DNA of 12,095 nucleotides from an uncultured Clostridia bacterium. Lineage in GTDB: Bacteria; Bacillota_A; Clostridia; TANB77; CAG-508. Positions 5,936 through 12,095 of the stretch are shown here, piece by piece. The first letter of the stretch is position 1. The number at the start of each line of letters is the position of its first letter. The DNA lies in assembly GCA_944388685.1 (NCBI GenBank), contig CALXJS010000046.1, forward strand, positions 1 to 12,095, given 5' to 3'. The notes beneath the pieces are model-generated. The model made no database searches. It was not told where the DNA came from and saw only the letters and a program-made list of their open reading frames with translations. The translations under genes were made by a program, and so were the position numbers.

Positions 5936-6865
5936 ATGAAGAATGAAAAGCTAAAAAAAGAAAAAAATGAAAATAAAAAAAACACAACAGAAAAAGATAA
6001 CCAAATAGAAAATCAGGTGGATTCTAGGGAAAAGAAAAAAAGGACAATTAATGGAATTAGTATATGGAGAATTTTAGCTTATTTTATCATTTATAGTGTA
6101 GCGGGATATATTATAGAAACAGTATATGGGATAATAACCAAAGGTGTTTGGGAGAGCAGACAAAGTTTCTTATATGGTCCTTTCTGCGGAATTTATGGGT
6201 TAGGTGCTGTCATGATGATTATCTGCTTGCATAAATTTCCTAGAAAATTTAATGCTCTATTTATTGGAGGATTTATAGTTGGTTCAATTGTAGAATATGT
6301 TGTTAGTTTTATAGGAGAAATGTTACTTGGTGTAAAATGGTGGGACTATTCAGGAATGCCCTTAAATATAAATGGAAGAATTTGCGTGTACTATTCTGTT
6401 TTTTGGGGATTTTTGGGAATTTATTTAATAGCTTCCCTAAACCCTAAAGTAGATAGAATTATTGATTGGACAAAAAGTAAGTTTAAGACATATAAAGCCT
6501 TAAAATCATTTGTTGTCACTGTATTTATATTACTTATGATAGATTGTATATCAACTGGTTTTGCCATTGAATTTTTCTTAGTAAGAGTGATAGTAGACAA
6601 AGATATCAATGTGGCAAATAAAGAACTTGTCTTGGAACAATATAATGAAATATATGGAAATGAAAAACTCTCAAAATTTATCTATCAGTTTTGGGGAGAT
6701 AAAAAAATGATAAAAACTTTTCCAAATCTAAAAATTACTGATAAAGATGGAAATATTATCTATATAGATAGTTTATTAGGAATACAGCCATATTACCTAA
6801 AAGTTCATGAAAAAAATAATAAAAACAACGAGGAGGTAGAGGCTGATATTAGAGGAGAAAATTAA
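5936..6865 (+). CDS. PF06541 (CmpB) membrane protein with long C-terminal domain, copy 3
   Basis: A 309-residue third paralogue. It begins with a very lysine-rich hydrophilic stretch (1-40) not seen in the other two copies, then the family core: first helix with E61, YGPF at 80-83, YGLG at 87-90, WWDYS at 135-139 and NINGR at 144-148, and a last helix near 190-210. A hydrophilic C-terminal domain of about 95 residues follows (LVLEQYNEIYGNEKLSKFIY and TFPNLKITDKDGN can be seen), which resembles an enlarged form of the tail of copy 2. AAAGGTG at 5925-5931 is the ribosome binding site. It is translated from the pepF transcript, 13 nt after the pepF stop. Its core resembles copy 1 (1017) more than copy 2 in the WWDYS motif. 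Function is unknown and a link to PepF is not evident. Confidence 0.85.
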   Translation: MKNEKLKKEKNENKKNTTEKDNQIENQVDSREKKKRTINGISIWRILAYFIIYSVAGYIIETVYGIITKGVWESRQSFLYGPFCGIYGLGAVMMIICLHKFPRKFNALFIGGFIVGSIVEYVVSFIGEMLLGVKWWDYSGMPLNINGRICVYYSVFWGFLGIYLIASLNPKVDRIIDWTKSKFKTYKALKSFVVTVFILLMIDCISTGFAIEFFLVRVIVDKDINVANKELVLEQYNEIYGNEKLSKFIYQFWGDKKMIKTFPNLKITDKDGNIIYIDSLLGIQPYYLKVHEKNNKNNEEVEADIRGEN

Positions 6866-6898
6866 TTAATGTAAATAAAGAATTGTCATTCAAATCCA

Positions 6899-6927
6899 TT
6901 GCGAAATAATTTTGAGAATGTTATAAT
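6899..6927 (+). promoter_or_regulatory. Sigma-A promoter of the dockerin protein gene
   Basis: TTGCGA (6899-6904), 17-bp spacer, TATAAT (6922-6927) preceded by TGT (extended -10). The leader is about 30 nt and ends in AGAGGAGG (6951-6958) before ATG 6966. No convincing terminator separates the preceding gene from this promoter. Confidence 0.75.
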
Positions 6928-6965
6928 ATATTTGTTAAACTAAATACGTAAGAGGAGGCTTTAAA

Positions 6966-9245
6966 ATGAAAAATTATATTAAGAAATTTATAGTGATTTT
7001 TATGATAATTGTAATGATTTTACCAGTTACTTTTCCAGCAATATCAAAAGCAGTAGATAGTCAGGCAACTGCAAATGACGAAAAAATAACATTAGATATA
7101 CAATTACAAAGAGATAAAACAAATCCTAATTTTATACAGATAACAGCAACAGATAGTGCATATACTATAACAGATTTAAAATATGTACATCAATATATAG
7201 AGACAGATCAAATAGACTATTTTGAACAAGATAATAGCGATGTATATACATTTGATATCATACCAGCACAAACAATACAAGAAACCTTTGAATTAGATGG
7301 ATATGGAAGCTATACAGTATATGCTAAAAATTCAAGAGGGGATAGATTTATAGCTAGACTTACAGTAAGTGATCCAAGTGATATGCCACAAATTACATTA
7401 ACAAAAGATGAAGAAAATCCATTTATTCTAACCATTCAAGTGACTAGCGATAATAATACCATAACAAAATTGAAAATTGCTAAAAAACAAAATGTAAATG
7501 ATACGATTGATTTTAGTATACAAGGAACAGATATAGATTTTACAGAAAGTAATGATGTCACGGTTAGATATACAGATATTTCAGAAGAAGGACTTTATGT
7601 GATTTATGCAGAGGACAATAATGGAAATAAAACAACACGTCAAATATATTTAGGAGAACAAAGTACACCAATTACAGTAGAAATTACAGAAGGAAATAAT
7701 CCTAGAGAAGTGAATTTGCAAATAACAGATGCGATTTGTAATATTATTTCTGTAAAAGTGGCCAGAAGTTCAGAAATATCAGATTTTGAGGATTTTGAAA
7801 CAATTGAAGGCTTACCGATTACAGAAGGACAAAATATAACTATGACTTATACAGCACCAGAAGATGATACATATGTATTCTACATTGAGGATGAAGCAGG
7901 TTATAGAATTATGACACAAAAAAGAATAACAACAGAAGAGAGTAGTATGCAAATAACTGTAGAGCAAGATGAAAATTCTCCTGGAAATATAAAAATAACA
8001 GCAACTAATAATATATGTAATATTGTTGAAATGAAAGTAGCTGTTGGAAATGATATTGACATAGAATATTTTAAAAATAATGGAGAAGAAATTACTATAC
8101 AACCAGGTAGAGAAGTTGTTGGAAATTATACAGTTAATGAAAATTGTACAATTAATGTATATATCAAAGATGAACAAGGATATTCTTATATGTATTCAAA
8201 AACACTGATAGGAATTGATGAACCAGAACCTATCCCAAATGAACCACCAACAATTACGTTAACACAAAACTCACAAAATCCAAAACAAATTGATGTAACG
8301 GTTACAGATAAGGATTCTTACATTGATGAAGTAAAATGGGCTGAAGGAACACATGATATAGAATATTTTGCAACAAATGGAACACAAATCGGACAAGGGA
8401 GTTTAGGAAGTAGTATCCGTACACAATTCACAATTAATGAAATAGGAACATATACTGTATATGCTAAGGATGAAGAAGGTAATGAAGTTGTAAAAGAAAT
8501 ATATATAAGGAATATAGAAGAAATACCAGAAGAAGATATAACGCCTCCAAGTATTCAAACAACAAATGAAATCATTAATGAAAATGAATCTGTAAGAATA
8601 TCAATAAATGTAACAGATACGGAATCTCAAATTACAGAGGTAAAAATAGCAAGTGGAATACAGGATGTAGATTATTTTGAAAACGAAGGAACAACACTTA
8701 AAACGATTCACAGTGATAAATCAGCAGAAGCAGCTGTTATGATTACAGAAAATGGAATCTATACAATCTATGCAGAAGACGAACAAGGAAATAAAACAGT
8801 AAAAATTATTGAAATTACAGAAATTGTAATACCAGATCCAGAACCAGATAATACAATTACTTCATCTGTATATGAAATAAATACAACGACAATAGATAGA
8901 ATTTCAGAAAATACAAATGTAGTTGAATTTAAAGAAAACATTGTTACAGAAATGGGATATATTATAGTAAATAAAGAGGATATAGAATTACAAGATACAG
9001 ATATTATTGCAACAGGAGATAAATTAATAACAGATGATGATAAAGAATATATTTTAATTGTAACAGGGGATTTAAATGGAGATGGAAAACTAACACTTAC
9101 AGATATGTCTTTACTTAGAAAGCATTACTTAGAAGTAGAAAGTTTACAGGATGAATATTTGGAAGCAGCAGATATAGATTATAATCAAAAAATTAGTTTA
9201 AATGATATATCTATTATGAGAAAACATATATTAGGAATTGAATAA
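6966..9245 (+). CDS. Secreted multi-repeat protein with C-terminal type I dockerin
   Basis: A 759-residue exported protein. Residues 1-30 are a Sec signal peptide (basic start, hydrophobic core, cleavage near AISKA). About six degenerate repeats of 90-100 residues follow, starting near 41, 141, 234, 328, 427 and 526. Each opens with an ITLT/ITVE-type strand, has a central I..VK.A segment and ends with a YTVYA.DE.GN strand; this looks like a beta-sandwich (Ig-like) fold. A linker domain (about 630-698) leads to a dockerin: first calcium loop D702, N704, D706, D713 and second loop D736, D738, N740, D747, each followed by LLRKHYL or IMRKHIL helices. A dockerin binds a cohesin on another protein. 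No catalytic domain is visible, so it is probably a surface or scaffold protein. It is transcribed alone. The repeat family is not identified. Confidence 0.85.
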   Translation: MKNYIKKFIVIFMIIVMILPVTFPAISKAVDSQATANDEKITLDIQLQRDKTNPNFIQITATDSAYTITDLKYVHQYIETDQIDYFEQDNSDVYTFDIIPAQTIQETFELDGYGSYTVYAKNSRGDRFIARLTVSDPSDMPQITLTKDEENPFILTIQVTSDNNTITKLKIAKKQNVNDTIDFSIQGTDIDFTESNDVTVRYTDISEEGLYVIYAEDNNGNKTTRQIYLGEQSTPITVEITEGNNPREVNLQITDAICNIISVKVARSSEISDFEDFETIEGLPITEGQNITMTYTAPEDDTYVFYIEDEAGYRIMTQKRITTEESSMQITVEQDENSPGNIKITATNNICNIVEMKVAVGNDIDIEYFKNNGEEITIQPGREVVGNYTVNENCTINVYIKDEQGYSYMYSKTLIGIDEPEPIPNEPPTITLTQNSQNPKQIDVTVTDKDSYIDEVKWAEGTHDIEYFATNGTQIGQGSLGSSIRTQFTINEIGTYTVYAKDEEGNEVVKEIYIRNIEEIPEEDITPPSIQTTNEIINENESVRISINVTDTESQITEVKIASGIQDVDYFENEGTTLKTIHSDKSAEAAVMITENGIYTIYAEDEQGNKTVKIIEITEIVIPDPEPDNTITSSVYEINTTTIDRISENTNVVEFKENIVTEMGYIIVNKEDIELQDTDIIATGDKLITDDDKEYILIVTGDLNGDGKLTLTDMSLLRKHYLEVESLQDEYLEAADIDYNQKISLNDISIMRKHILGIE

Positions 9246-9257
9246 ATAATCAAAAAG

Positions 9258-9288
9258 CAAGGAGAATTGTAGTTCTTCTTGTTTTTTT
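9258..9288 (+). terminator. Intrinsic terminator of the dockerin gene
   Basis: CAAGGAGAA (9258-9266) pairs with TTCTTCTTG (9273-9281, one G-U pair) around TTGTAG and is followed by seven T residues. The T-run is also the left end of the perfect palindrome at 9282-9329. Confidence 0.85.
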
Positions 9289-9329
9289 GTGGTATAGGAA
9301 AAAGCGATTTTTCCTATACCACAAAAAAA
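9282..9329. repeat. Perfect 22-bp inverted repeat with 4-nt loop
   Basis: T7 then GTGGTATAGG and A5 (9282-9303), loop GCGA, then the exact complement (9308-9329). All 22 pairs match. The hairpin is preceded by T residues and followed by A residues on both strands, so it is not a terminator in either direction. It directly abuts the dockerin gene terminator. Role unknown: perhaps an extruding cruciform, an RNA-processing hairpin, or the remnant of a small mobile element. Confidence 0.8.
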
Positions 9330-9392
9330 TAGCGAGATTTGTCCAATAATAACGAAAAAAACAACATTACACAGAAAAATTACAAAAAACTA

Positions 9393-9423
9393 TTGACTTA
9401 GAGTTAACTCTAAATGTTAATAT
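9393..9423 (+). promoter_or_regulatory. MerR-type promoter 1 (19-bp spacer with dyad)
   Basis: TTGACT (9393-9398), 19-bp spacer, TAATAT (9418-9423). The spacer carries the perfect palindrome TTAGAGTTAACTCTAA (9398-9413). An over-long spacer with a central dyad is the signature of promoters untwisted by MerR-family activators, and the half-site resembles those of the NmlR/AdhR (aldehyde and thiol-stress) branch. The regulator gene is not in the window. Confidence 0.75.
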
Positions 9424-9503
9424 ATACAAAACAAAATGATGTAAAATGCTTATTCAAAATTTGTAATGAAATAAAGGGGAAATCTAATTTAAGGTGGAAT
9501 GAG

Positions 9504-10247
9504 ATTAGAATTAAAACGAGGATAAAATCTATATTGTTAGCCATTGGAATAATAACATTAATTGCTTTTATAATATTTTTAAATAACTTTTTGAAAATAA
9601 ATAGTATTATGAATAAAGCAGATAAATCGTTACAATCAAATAATTTTTATAAAGAAACAACACAAATGTTAGGTAATAATGAGACTTCAGTTACAAAAGA
9701 ATATTATAAAGATGGAAAGTATAAATCTATTTGGATGATTTACTCAGATAATGGTGTAGAAACAAAAAAGATTGAATATGCAAATAGCAATTCTGATGAA
9801 CGAACATATATATATGAGACAGAGAAAAAAGCAGTCATTGAGAAAGGTGATATTTCTGAAATGAAAAATAATAATATAAAAAATGTTCCTTTTGTTACTA
9901 GTAGAAATAGTTTATTTGCCAAAATAGGAACGACTTTTGTATATTCTATAGATACAGATACTTTTGATTATGGAAAAGAATATTATGTATTAAAAAATAG
10001 GTCAGAAAATAATATATGGGAAATATGGATAGATAAAGAAACAGGATTACCAATAAGAGAAATTAATAGAGGTAGTGCAAAATCATTCTTCATAGGTACA
10101 GATGTAGTAAAAGAAGTTAGAGATTTAATACAGTCATATAAATATGAATTTGATACTGTTACAGATGAAGATGTTGAAATTCCTGACTTATCTAATTACA
10201 TGATAGAAAATAAAACTTTAAATATGGAAGATATGATAGAAGAATAA
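9504..10247 (+). CDS. Membrane-anchored extracytoplasmic protein of unknown function, LolA-like appearance
   Basis: About 247 residues: a basic start (RIKTRIK), one membrane anchor (about 9-26), then an outside domain rich in beta strands, with segments such as YYKDGKYKSIWMIYSD and IWEIWIDKETGLPIREI that recall LolA-like lipoprotein-carrier folds. No catalytic motif is visible. The start is uncertain. The frame is open from ATG 9414, but that codon lies inside the promoter. AAGGTGG (9491-9497) fits best with a rare ATT start at 9504, and TTG 9534 is an alternative that loses the basic residues. ATG 9499 in another frame gives only an 8-residue peptide. A base missing from the sequence near 9516-9526 would join that ATG to this frame. 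It is controlled by the MerR-type promoter at 9393 and ends at the terminator at 10265. Confidence 0.65.
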   Translation: MRIKTRIKSILLAIGIITLIAFIIFLNNFLKINSIMNKADKSLQSNNFYKETTQMLGNNETSVTKEYYKDGKYKSIWMIYSDNGVETKKIEYANSNSDERTYIYETEKKAVIEKGDISEMKNNNIKNVPFVTSRNSLFAKIGTTFVYSIDTDTFDYGKEYYVLKNRSENNIWEIWIDKETGLPIREINRGSAKSFFIGTDVVKEVRDLIQSYKYEFDTVTDEDVEIPDLSNYMIENKTLNMEDMIEE

Positions 10248-10264
10248 TTAGGAATAAAATGTAT

Positions 10265-10325
10265 AAAAAGGATTCTATAATGAACTTTACTTTTTGGGGT
10301 ATAGTTCATAAAAGGAATCCTTTTT
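10265..10325 (+). terminator. Intrinsic terminator, two-tier hairpin
   Basis: AAAAAGGATTC (10265-10275) pairs perfectly with GAATCCTTTTT (10315-10325), and inside it ATGAACT (10280-10286) pairs with AGTTCAT (10303-10309). The T-run closes it. Because the outer arms begin with A5 and end with T5, it can also work on the opposite strand. Confidence 0.85.
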
Positions 10326-10409
10326 ATATAATCCTCTTCTATTCAAGAAAATAACTTCTAGTTGTGAACTATAATGCTATAATAAAAAGTTAAAAATTTA
10401 AAAAAAGAA

Positions 10410-10440
10410 TTGACTTGGAGTAACTCCAAACATATATAAT
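10410..10440 (+). promoter_or_regulatory. MerR-type promoter 2 (19-bp spacer with dyad)
   Basis: TTGACT (10410-10415), 19-bp spacer, TATAAT (10435-10440). Its dyad TTGGAGT-A-ACTCCAA (10415-10429) is placed exactly as in promoter 1. Half-sites differ by one base (TTGGAGT versus TTAGAGT). The TTGGAGT form is typical of NmlR/AdhR-type MerR regulators. It drives the anchored flavodoxin. Confidence 0.8.
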
Positions 10441-10482
10441 GCAAATGTAATTGATATTAAATAAATTTTAGGAGGTAAGAAA

Positions 10483-11169
10483 ATGAATAAGAAAGTTGTT
10501 ATAGGAATTATTATTGTCATATTATGTATTGCAATAGTAGCAGTGGCATATTTTACAAATAGTAACTCACAAGAAAATGAAAATCAAATCGCAAATAGTA
10601 ATGAAGAAAATGTAGTAGCAACAAATGAAACCGAAACAGGAGAGGCAACAAATACATCAAATGGAGAAAATACAGAAACAGGAACAGGTAGCAAAACATT
10701 AGTTGTATATTTCTCAGCACAAAATCATACAGAAGCTGTTGCTGAGCAAATTGCAGAAAATTTAGGAGCAGATATTTTTGAACTTCTACCAGTAGATGAA
10801 TATACATCAGAAGATTTAAATTGGAATGACCAAAATTCAAGAGTAACAAGAGAATATGAAGATGAATCTTTAAGAAATGTTGAATTACAATCTACTACAG
10901 TAGATAATTGGGATGAATATGATACTGTATTAATTGGATACCCTATTTGGTGGGGAATTGCTGCATGGCCTGTTGATACTTTTGTAAAAGCAAATGATTT
11001 TAATGGAAAAACAGTTATTCCATTCTGTACATCATCTTCATCTGGTTTAGGGCAAAGTGGAGAATTGTTAGCCGAAGAAGCAAATGGTGGAAATTGGTTA
11101 GAAGGACATCGTTTTAGATCTAATCCATCAGATTCTGACATTCAAGATTGGACAGACAGTATACAATAG
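10483..11169 (+). CDS. Membrane-anchored extracytoplasmic flavodoxin (Flavodoxin_4 type)
   Basis: A 228-residue protein: N-terminal membrane anchor (about 4-24, basic start), a low-complexity Asn/Glu/Thr/Gly linker (25-70), then a flavodoxin domain (71-228) outside the cell. FMN-binding landmarks are VVYFSAQNHTE (74-84, phosphate loop), GYPIWWG (152-158, isoalloxazine side) and FCTSSSSGLG (181-190). There is no convincing lipobox, so I expect an uncleaved anchor. The family transfers electrons via FMN, but the partner is unknown. Cytosolic relatives often lie near MerR-type regulators and aldo/keto reductases. The MerR-type promoter at 10410 suggests induction by electrophile or redox stress. 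Start: ATG 10483 behind AGGAGGT. It ends 27 nt before the terminator at 11197. Confidence 0.88.
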   Translation: MNKKVVIGIIIVILCIAIVAVAYFTNSNSQENENQIANSNEENVVATNETETGEATNTSNGENTETGTGSKTLVVYFSAQNHTEAVAEQIAENLGADIFELLPVDEYTSEDLNWNDQNSRVTREYEDESLRNVELQSTTVDNWDEYDTVLIGYPIWWGIAAWPVDTFVKANDFNGKTVIPFCTSSSSGLGQSGELLAEEANGGNWLEGHRFRSNPSDSDIQDWTDSIQ

Positions 11170-11196
11170 TTTACCTATTATTCTATGACAATAATA

Positions 11197-11233
11197 AAAC
11201 GGCACATTTGCTTGGCAGAACGATGTGTCGTTT
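11197..11233 (+). terminator. Intrinsic terminator of the anchored flavodoxin gene
   Basis: AAACGGCACAT (11197-11207) pairs with ATGTGTCGTTT (11223-11233, one G-U pair) around a 15-nt loop. The T-run is short. A second small stem, TTATCCA/TGGATAA (11232-11253), follows at once and may reinforce it. Confidence 0.7.
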
Positions 11234-11259
11234 ATCCATTTTTATGTGGATAAGTATAA

Positions 11260-11276
11260 CTTATCTGACAGATAAG
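11260..11276. promoter_or_regulatory. Palindrome, candidate operator
   Basis: CTTATCTG-A-CAGATAAG has 8-bp perfect arms around one central base. It ends 9 bp upstream of a -35 element, the position expected for an activator or a repressor site. I cannot name the regulator family. Confidence 0.5.
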
Positions 11277-11285
11277 AAATCGGAA

Positions 11286-11314
11286 TTGTTCTTTAAAAAT
11301 GTAGAGAGTATAAT
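11286..11314 (+). promoter_or_regulatory. Promoter of the cytosolic flavodoxin gene
   Basis: TTGTTC (11286-11291), 17-bp spacer, TATAAT (11309-11314). The predicted leader is over 110 nt, long for this window, and holds no gene or strong structure that I can see. Confidence 0.6.
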
Positions 11315-11433
11315 GTTTTTAGATAGTAAAACAACTAAAATAAAGATAGTATTTCACAATGAAAGGACATATAAGAAAACGGTGTATATTGTTTGTTACT
11401 TATATAATGGAATAATAACTAGGAGGAGATAAT

Positions 11434-11964
11434 ATGGGATTGTTTGGAAATAAAGAAAGTGTAAAAGGAAAGAAAAGTTTAGTCATCTATTTTTCAAGAG
11501 CAGATGAAAATTATGCAGTTGGAAATATCGAAAAAGGAAATACAGAGGTTATTGCAGAATATATACAAGAGTTAACAGGAGCAGATTTATTTAAGGTAGA
11601 ACCAGTAAAGCCATATTCTAAAAATTATAAAGCATGTTGTGATGAAGCTTTAGAAGAAAAAAGACAAAATGCAAGACCAGAGTTAAAAAGATATTTAGAG
11701 GATATATCAGAATATGAAGTCATCTATATAGGGTCACCAATTTATTGGGGGACTATGCCAATGAGTATGTTTACACAATTGGAAAAATTAGATTTCACAG
11801 GAAAAATTATAAAAATATTTACAACGCATGAAGGTTCAGGATTGGGAACAGTTGTATCAGATGTCAAAAAGATATGTAAAGGTGCAACTATATTAGATAG
11901 TTTAGCAATTCAAGGAAGTATGGTATATGATGCAAAAGGTAGAGTGCAGGATTGGATAAAATAA
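11434..11964 (+). CDS. Cytosolic flavodoxin (Flavodoxin_4 family)
   Basis: A 176-residue soluble FMN protein without signal or anchor. The domain spans 14-173, with LVIYFSRADENY (16-27) and GNTE (35-38) making the phosphate-binding loop, GSPIYWGT (100-107) and THEGSGLG (131-138) near the flavin ring. It probably serves as a small electron carrier or NAD(P)H-dependent flavin reductase; the partner is not known. It is a distant paralogue of the upstream anchored flavodoxin and belongs to a different subgroup: SRADENY rather than SAQNHTE, and IYWG rather than IWWG. The start is ATG 11434 with AGGAGGAG just upstream. It has its own promoter (11286) and terminator (11986), so it is monocistronic. 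Confidence 0.9.
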   Translation: MGLFGNKESVKGKKSLVIYFSRADENYAVGNIEKGNTEVIAEYIQELTGADLFKVEPVKPYSKNYKACCDEALEEKRQNARPELKRYLEDISEYEVIYIGSPIYWGTMPMSMFTQLEKLDFTGKIIKIFTTHEGSGLGTVVSDVKKICKGATILDSLAIQGSMVYDAKGRVQDWIK

Positions 11965-11985
11965 AGAAATAGAGTAGTGTTTTTT

Positions 11986-12017
11986 AGTATGCATAAAAAA
12001 TTATGCATACTTTTTTA
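11986..12017 (+). terminator. Intrinsic terminator
   Basis: AGTATGCATAA (11986-11996) pairs perfectly with TTATGCATACT (12001-12011), followed by a T-run to 12016. It ends the flavodoxin transcript. Confidence 0.88.
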
Positions 12018-12034
12018 ATTAACTTTAAGGGTAA

Positions 12035-12055
12035 ACCACGGGCTATGCCCGTGGT
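12035..12055. repeat. GC-rich hairpin at right edge, possible IS200/IS605-type end
   Basis: ACCACGGGC (12035-12043) and GCCCGTGGT (12047-12055) form a 9-bp perfect stem with a 3-nt loop, in strongly AT-rich surroundings. Compact GC-rich hairpins of this kind occur near the ends of IS200/IS605-type elements, whose TnpA recognises single-stranded hairpins. No transposase is visible before the window ends, so this is a suggestion only. Confidence 0.4.
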
Positions 12056-12095
12056 AACGGAAAACTTATAGTTTTGAGCAAAGTAACAAAAATAC

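Noticed and set aside
1017..6865. A complete ABC transporter built from the PF06541 proteins
   Set aside because: The family name suggests it, but no Walker A/B ATPase, signature motif or binding protein is encoded in the window.
6966..9245. Cellulosomal enzyme
   Set aside because: The dockerin is real, but no glycoside hydrolase, carbohydrate-binding or cohesin domain can be seen, so a cellulosome claim is not supported.
6966..9245. CRISPR or tandem DNA repeat in the repeat region
   Set aside because: The repeats are visible only at protein level, about 90-100 residues long and degenerate. There are no short identical DNA repeats with unique spacers anywhere in the window.
11148..11432. 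94-codon open frame between the two flavodoxin genes
   Set aside because: It overlaps the end of the anchored flavodoxin, spans a terminator, an operator-like palindrome and a promoter, has no ribosome binding site and its translation is not protein-like.

Overview
The window is a low-GC, AT-rich stretch in which every convincing gene lies on the + strand, with strong AGGAGG-type ribosome binding sites and consensus sigma-A promoters. A dipicolinate synthase subunit (endospore formation), a LexA-controlled LysM protein, a dockerin-tailed secreted protein and small Flavodoxin_4-type proteins together suggest a spore-forming, anaerobic, probably gut-associated member of Bacillota class Clostridia. 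I cannot name the species.

Positions 1-2775 hold an envelope region. A TVP38/DedA-type membrane protein (263-994) and a PF06541 ('CmpB', putative ABC-transporter type IV) membrane protein (1017-1568) form an operon. A 300-bp snap-back miniature inverted-repeat element (1574-1873) sits directly at the stop codon of the latter, followed by a second PF06541 gene (2042-2686) and a terminator. The two transcription units share a promoter layout: a TNACA-N4-YGTAA box like that of BceR-type response regulators, exactly 58 bp upstream of each proposed -10. This hints that both answer to an antimicrobial-peptide or lipid II-type envelope stress signal.

Positions 2814-4077 hold dpaB (spoVFB) behind a sigma-K-like promoter and without its usual partner dpaA. 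Next is a small YneA-like LysM protein behind a perfect sigma-A promoter flanked by two LexA-like boxes in inverted orientation, then about 230 nt of structured non-coding sequence (possible pseudoknot) ending in an intrinsic terminator.

Positions 4080-6865 hold pepF (M3 oligoendopeptidase) in an operon with a third PF06541 protein that carries an extra C-terminal domain. Positions 6899-9288 hold a monocistronic 759-residue secreted protein: signal peptide, about six degenerate beta-rich repeats, and a C-terminal type I dockerin.

Positions 9282-12017 look like a redox/electrophile-response region. Two MerR-type promoters (19-bp spacer, central dyad) drive a membrane-anchored protein of unknown function, which has an ambiguous start, and a membrane-anchored extracytoplasmic flavodoxin. 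A cytosolic flavodoxin follows under its own promoter with an upstream palindrome. Nearly every unit ends in a clear intrinsic terminator. The right edge carries a GC-rich hairpin resembling the end of an IS200/IS605-type element.
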